A stretch of DNA of 64,000 nt from Mangifera indica. Lineage: Eukaryota > Streptophyta > Magnoliopsida > Sapindales > Anacardiaceae. The stretch covers positions 7,446,449 to 7,510,448 of the forward strand of contig NC_058149.1 in the NCBI RefSeq assembly GCF_011075055.1, read 5' to 3'. Made by a program: the position numbers and the translations under genes. Under the pieces are notes generated by a model. It searched no databases. It saw nothing but the letters and a program-made list of their open reading frames with translations, and was not told the DNA's origin. Positions 60,380 to 64,000 of this stretch are shown in pieces; position 1 is the stretch's first letter, and each line of letters opens with the position of its first letter.

Positions 60380-62006
60380 GCCAAAGGACTATTTCCCACC
60401 AAAGTTATAATACAAAGACAAATGTATATTTATAGAGATTAAAAAATCTAAATATTTACCCATGGATTAATTCTTGTTAGAATTTTGTAGGCAATAAAAT
60501 CATCATTTTATCATTAAACCTTAAAATCCTAAAAATTTATATTATTTTTCATTTTTATTTAGAAAACTAACAATTTCTTCCAAGATTAAGTTTAAAAAAA
60601 AATCACTTTTCTCTCATAGGGTTTTAAAATCCTCTTTTCAATTTTTGACGATCCATTCTAGTTGAGCCATCTTTTTCCTTCATCATCAACGATGGAGGGA
60701 AAAGATGGCTCAGTCAGAACTGGTTGTCAGAAATTGGAAGGAGGATTTTGAAACTCTAAGGGGGATATTTTCAAAACTTAAATATATAAGAAATTGTTAG
60801 TTTTCCAAACCAAAGGGGGAAATGATATAAATTTTTAGGGTTTTAGTATTTAATGGTAAAATAATGATTTTACCCTCACCTCTAACAAACAATTCTAACA
60901 AAAGTTAACCTAATAATGAATATTTAGATTTTTAAAACCCTATGTGTATTGTCACAGATTGAATTTTCCTGACTTGCCTGTGCGACATCCCTGATTTGTC
61001 GTCACAAGGATCAACCTTGTATGTGTCCACATTTTGGCTTAGGGTCATTAGTTTCATCTTGCCTTAGACTCATTACAAAAGCGCCTCTAACTCCCGACTA
61101 ATTTGCACAAGGTTGGCCTAGTCTCCTCTTCAATACACCACCACAACAACATTACTCATGCCTATGGTTAGAGCGCCTCCAACTACAACTATTGCATCCA
61201 CGTACCCAATGACCATGCATACTCACTTTTAAACACCCCGTTACTCATAGTTGCCAAAAGTCTTGTCACGACTTCAAACCTAAGCCTATGATAAACTCCC
61301 CTACTCAAAATGGAGCATGCCCATGTGCTCTACTCAGCTTGCAAAATACCATTAGTTGTATTGAATGACCACACGATGAGTGTCCCCTATATTGGCTAAA
61401 GTGACACTTGATCCCTTTTTAAGCGCTATATACCTTGTCATGTCGATTTCCCTACAATACCCTAGAAGACCCTCGTCTTCCACTTAGTGCACCCTCTTGG
61501 TATGGCATGATCTATTCTTGGCATTTACTTTAAGTCTTTGGGATTTCCACATTTCCTCGCACAGGGCGAACAGTTCGTCATCACTTCTATTTTATTTGGA
61601 GGGATCTCTTTTTGCTATCACAATGGTTTGACTCTGATACCAAATGTCATAGTCTAAATTTTCTTGACTTGCCTGTGTGACATCCCTAATATGTCGTCTC
61701 GAGGATTAACCTTGCATATGTCCACATTTTGGTTTAGAGTCATTAGTTTTGTCTTGTCTTGGACTTATTAGGGGAATGGCTCCAACTCTTGACCAATTTG
61801 TGCAAGATTGGCCTAGTCCCTTCTTCAATGCGCCACTACAATAACATTGCGCATGCCCCGTGGCTAGAGCACCCTCAACTACAAATACTGGATCCATGAA
61901 CCTAATGATCACGTACACTCATTCTTAAATGTCTCATCACTTGTAGTTACCCAAAGCCCTATCATGACTCCTAACCTAAACCCGTGACAATATACATTTG
62001 TCTTTA
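60380..62006. mobile_element. Decayed non-autonomous MULE interrupted by a TRIM element
   Basis: The left end GCCAAAGGACTATTTCCCAC is of the same family as 23335. The interior has complementary arms GCCATCTTTTTCCTTCATCA and GGAGGGAAAAGATGGCTCA (60665-60705). Inverted-arm similarity resumes at 60800-60949 and, after the TRIM, in ATATACATTTGTCTTT (61990-62005), which is the reverse complement of the left arm at about 60416-60432. The TRIM therefore sits inside the right arm. The last about 35 bp of the right end are missing, at the join with the next MULE. Confidence 0.65.
60950..61989 (-). mobile_element. TRIM-like miniature LTR retrotransposon, 1040 bp
   Basis: Two direct repeats of about 345 bp (60950-61293 and 61645-61989) start TGTCA. 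The right copy ends TGACA, and the left copy's corresponding end reads TGATA. On the minus strand, directly after the right-hand LTR, comes TTTGGTATCAGAGTC, a close match to the initiator-Met primer-binding site (TGGTATCAGAGC). Directly before the left-hand LTR is a purine tract (GAGTAGGGGAG, plus coordinates about 61296-61306). The internal region of about 350 bp has no open frame. These are the features of a TRIM. LTRs differ at roughly one base in six, so it is old. No clean 5-bp duplication is seen. Confidence 0.9.
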
Positions 62007-62839
62007 GGGAAAAGGACAATTTCCCACCCAAGTTTTAGTTTAAATTCAAAATCATACCTACAACAGATGAAAAACCTAAATACTCACCTATAGACTAATT
62101 ACCATTTAAATTTTTAGTTAGAAATAGAGGTAAAATTATTATTTTACCCATAAACCCTAAAACCTAAAAAATTTATATCATTTCCCCCCCTTAGTTTAAA
62201 AAACTTACATTTTTTCCTATGATTAAACTTTGAAAAATTCACTTTCCCCCATTTCCAGATTTTATCTTTGGTGGTTGAGGGAACTAATCAATGATCGGGA
62301 AGAAGCGAAAGTTTTCTCTAAGGAAGGACAACCCTTAACCTTCGTTGTCTGGATCTAACGATGAAACGTCATTCAGATCAGGAAGAAGAGATGAAGGACA
62401 ACGCTTTGTCATCCTTCATTGAGTCTTCTAGACGATGAAGGACAACACTTCGTTATCGTATTTTGATGGTTGTCTTTCGTCATCCTTCATGGCTAGATTT
62501 AGAAGATAGGTGGAAAGCACCGAACGTCAGTCAAAATAATTGTTCGTGGAGAAGAAAATAAACCCTAAGAGTGAAATCTAAATTTTTCAAACTTTAGAAT
62601 GGGTTGAAGTGTTATTTTTTAAAACTTCAGAGAGAAAATAATATAAATTTCAATGTTTAAGGGTTTATCGGTAAAATCGCTTCTAACTAAAAATTTGGAT
62701 GATAATTAGTCTATAAGTGGATGTATAAGTTTTTTATTTATTATGAGTATAATTTTGAGATTAAGCGAAAATTTGACTGAAACATAATATTTTTCCCCGT
62801 CTTTGCATGAAAACTTGGGTGGAAAACAGTTAATTAGCC
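62007..62839. mobile_element. Decayed non-autonomous MULE
   Basis: The left arm GGGAAAAGGACAATTTCCCA and right arm AACTTGGGTGGAAAACAGTTAATTAGCC are inverted copies related to the 23335 family. The interior carries GAAGGACAACRCTTYGTCAT in both orientations around 62320-62490. No 9-bp duplication survives. It adjoins the remains of the previous MULE. Confidence 0.7.
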
Positions 62840-63010
62840 TTTCTTAACAGATTTCTTTCAAAATTCAAAACATAAATTCATTCTTGAATTCAAGTGACTA
62901 AAAGCAGACAAAAATCTGAATTATCATCCACGTGGCACCAATCAAATAGCACAGTTCTCTTAAATGGACCCACATGCGAAGGCTCCTGAAATTCGAAACT
63001 CAAACACTAA

Positions 63011-63019
63011 GCGCGAAAA
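63011..63019 (+). promoter_or_regulatory. E2F-like site (TTTTCGCGC on the minus strand)
   Basis: GCGCGAAAA fits the E2F consensus TTTSGCGCS read on the other strand. It lies upstream of a CT-rich stretch (CTCTCTCTTTCC, 63031-63043) that probably marks the transcript start region of the gene entering at the right edge. Confidence 0.55.
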
Positions 63020-63139
63020 TTTAAGCCACTCTCTCTCTTTCCATTTTAAACTGTGAAAGCTAAGCTAGTGAGCCTTTCTCGAACTCCGTTCTCAGATTTT
63101 TTTTATTTGAACAATTGATTTTCAAAATAGCTCCTAAAT

Positions 63140-63790
63140 ATGTACTAATTTTGTTTATTCCTAAGTCTTGTGTTCTTCGTTCACTTACTCACTGTAAGTT
63201 GTTCAATTTCTTTCATCTGTGTTTGGTTCTCGAGAAAATTTGGTAGAAACTCCACTTTTACTTTGTTTATTTTTCATTAATGCTTTTATTTAATTTTAAA
63301 ATGCATATTCAGTCGTTCTTATAATTTGTACTCGTTTTGTTTATTTCTAAGTCTTCTTCCTCTACTTCTTCGGTGTAAGTTGTTCGATTTCTTTCATCTG
63401 TGTTTGGTTCTCGAGAAAATTAGGTAGATACTAAATTTAGGTTGTTCATTTCGTAATGTTTTTATTTATTTTAACAATGCATGTTCCATTGCTCTTAAAC
63501 CTAGTATTGGTTTTGTTTATTTCTGAGGGTGAGTTGTTCTGCTTCTTATATTATGCTATATTCACTCTCTCTGTCTATTTGGTTCACGAGAAATTAAGTA
63601 GAAACTCTAAATTTAGATTGTTTATTTTTATTTCGTTTTTGTTTAGTTTTAACAGCGCATATTCAATCGCTCTTAACATTATAACTGATTTTGTTTATAT
63701 CTGATATTAAGTTTCTTACATTATTCTATTCAGTCTCACTGTCTATTGATTCTCCAGAAATTAGGTAGTTACTTGAAATTTACATGTATT
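63140..63790 (+). repeat. Four tandem units (~170-180 bp) in the 5' intron
   Basis: Units are marked by TTTGGTTCTCGAGAAAATT-like sequence at about 63225, 63406, 63581 and 63746 (spacing of the CGAG mark 181, 175, 167). They also share AATGCATATTCAGTCGTTCT and TTTTGTTTATTTCTAAGTCTT. Identity falls from the first pair to the last. The array lies between the presumed transcript start and the acceptor at 63870-63871, so it is probably intronic. Confidence 0.8.
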
Positions 63791-63882
63791 TTCGACTTTG
63801 ATATTGCATTATGTTTCCGTTTTATAGGGATAAATATTAATCTATAAGCTCTGATTTGTGTTGTTTTGTAGGTTTTGAGACT

Positions 63883-63927
63883 ATGAAGAACTCATATTTG
63901 TCTTTGCATCCAAGTACAATTAGTTGA
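63883..63927 (+). CDS. Upstream ORF of 14 residues in the 5' leader
   Basis: After the acceptor TTTTGTAG (ending 63871) the leader has ATG at 63883 opening MKNSYLSLHPSTIS and stopping at 63927, 48 bp before the next ATG. Such uORFs can reduce translation of the main frame. Its use here is inferred only from position. Confidence 0.4.
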   Translation: MKNSYLSLHPSTIS

Positions 63928-63975
63928 ACTTAAAAGTTAAGGGTTCAAGGCATTTAGGTTGTTGAGCTTATCAAG

Positions 63976-64000
63976 ATGAAAACGAGAGCATCTTCTAGAG
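63976..64000 (+). CDS. Start of a gene cut by the right window edge
   Basis: ATG at 63976 opens MKTRASSR and remains open to the edge. It follows a leader with an E2F-like site, a repeat-filled 5' intron and a uORF, the layout of a regulated plant gene. Eight residues are too few to name the product. The E2F-like site suggests, but does not show, cell-cycle or DNA-replication linkage. Confidence 0.45.

Noticed and set aside
1..64000. tRNA, rRNA or snRNA genes
   Set aside because: No cloverleaf with recognisable A and B boxes or conserved rRNA/snRNA blocks was seen by eye. A covariance search was not possible, so small ones could be missed.

Overview
This is an AT-rich, low-gene-density stretch of a plant nuclear genome, almost certainly a eudicot. 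It has short exons with GT-AG introns, typical plant protein families, and a dense layering of degenerate LTR retrotransposons, Mutator-like elements (MULEs), hAT-type MITEs and a Tourist-like MITE. Everything below was read by eye; no database search was run.

Host genes are few. A TMEM230-like two-exon gene lies at 2833-3274 (+). A small secreted-peptide precursor with a GLV/RGF- or PSY-like Asp-Tyr motif lies at 20744-21164 (+). A single-exon RRP1/Nop52 nucleolar rRNA-processing gene lies at 29458-31137 (-). A damaged two-exon defensin-like gene lies at 52468-52867 (+). The 5' end of another gene enters at the right edge, with an E2F-like site, a repeat-filled 5' intron, a uORF, and a candidate start codon at 63976 (+).

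The rest is mostly mobile DNA. The most notable element is a 9.7 kb MULE at 38277-47983, bounded by a perfect 21-bp terminal inverted repeat and a perfect 9-bp target duplication. It carries two converging decayed genes: a DUF1985/Ulp1-protease-like gene (+) and a MURA-type transposase (-), the Kaonashi (KI-MULE) arrangement. A related element is cut by the left edge (1 to about 2606). Its DUF1985 gene runs on the minus strand with the same exon/intron layout, including a 141-bp exon of identical length. In both elements the first intron of the Ulp1-like gene is a tandem-repeat array, and a comparable array lies upstream of the transposase.

Non-autonomous MULEs with 9-bp target duplications are at 8778-9799 (inside a Ty3/gypsy element), 23335-24257, 39321-40138 (nested in the big MULE) and 48049-48905, with decayed relatives at 60380-62839. 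hAT-like MITEs with 8-bp duplications, most sharing a core close to AAAACGACGTCGTTTT, are at 11887-12176, 31336-31617 and 59850-60206, with a longer relative at 26545-27109. Degenerate LTR elements are Ty3/gypsy at 4096-10313, 17600-19394 and 50660-51470, and Ty1/copia at 12430-15970 and 54680-59845. A TRIM-like miniature LTR element (60950-61989) sits inside an older MULE terminus.
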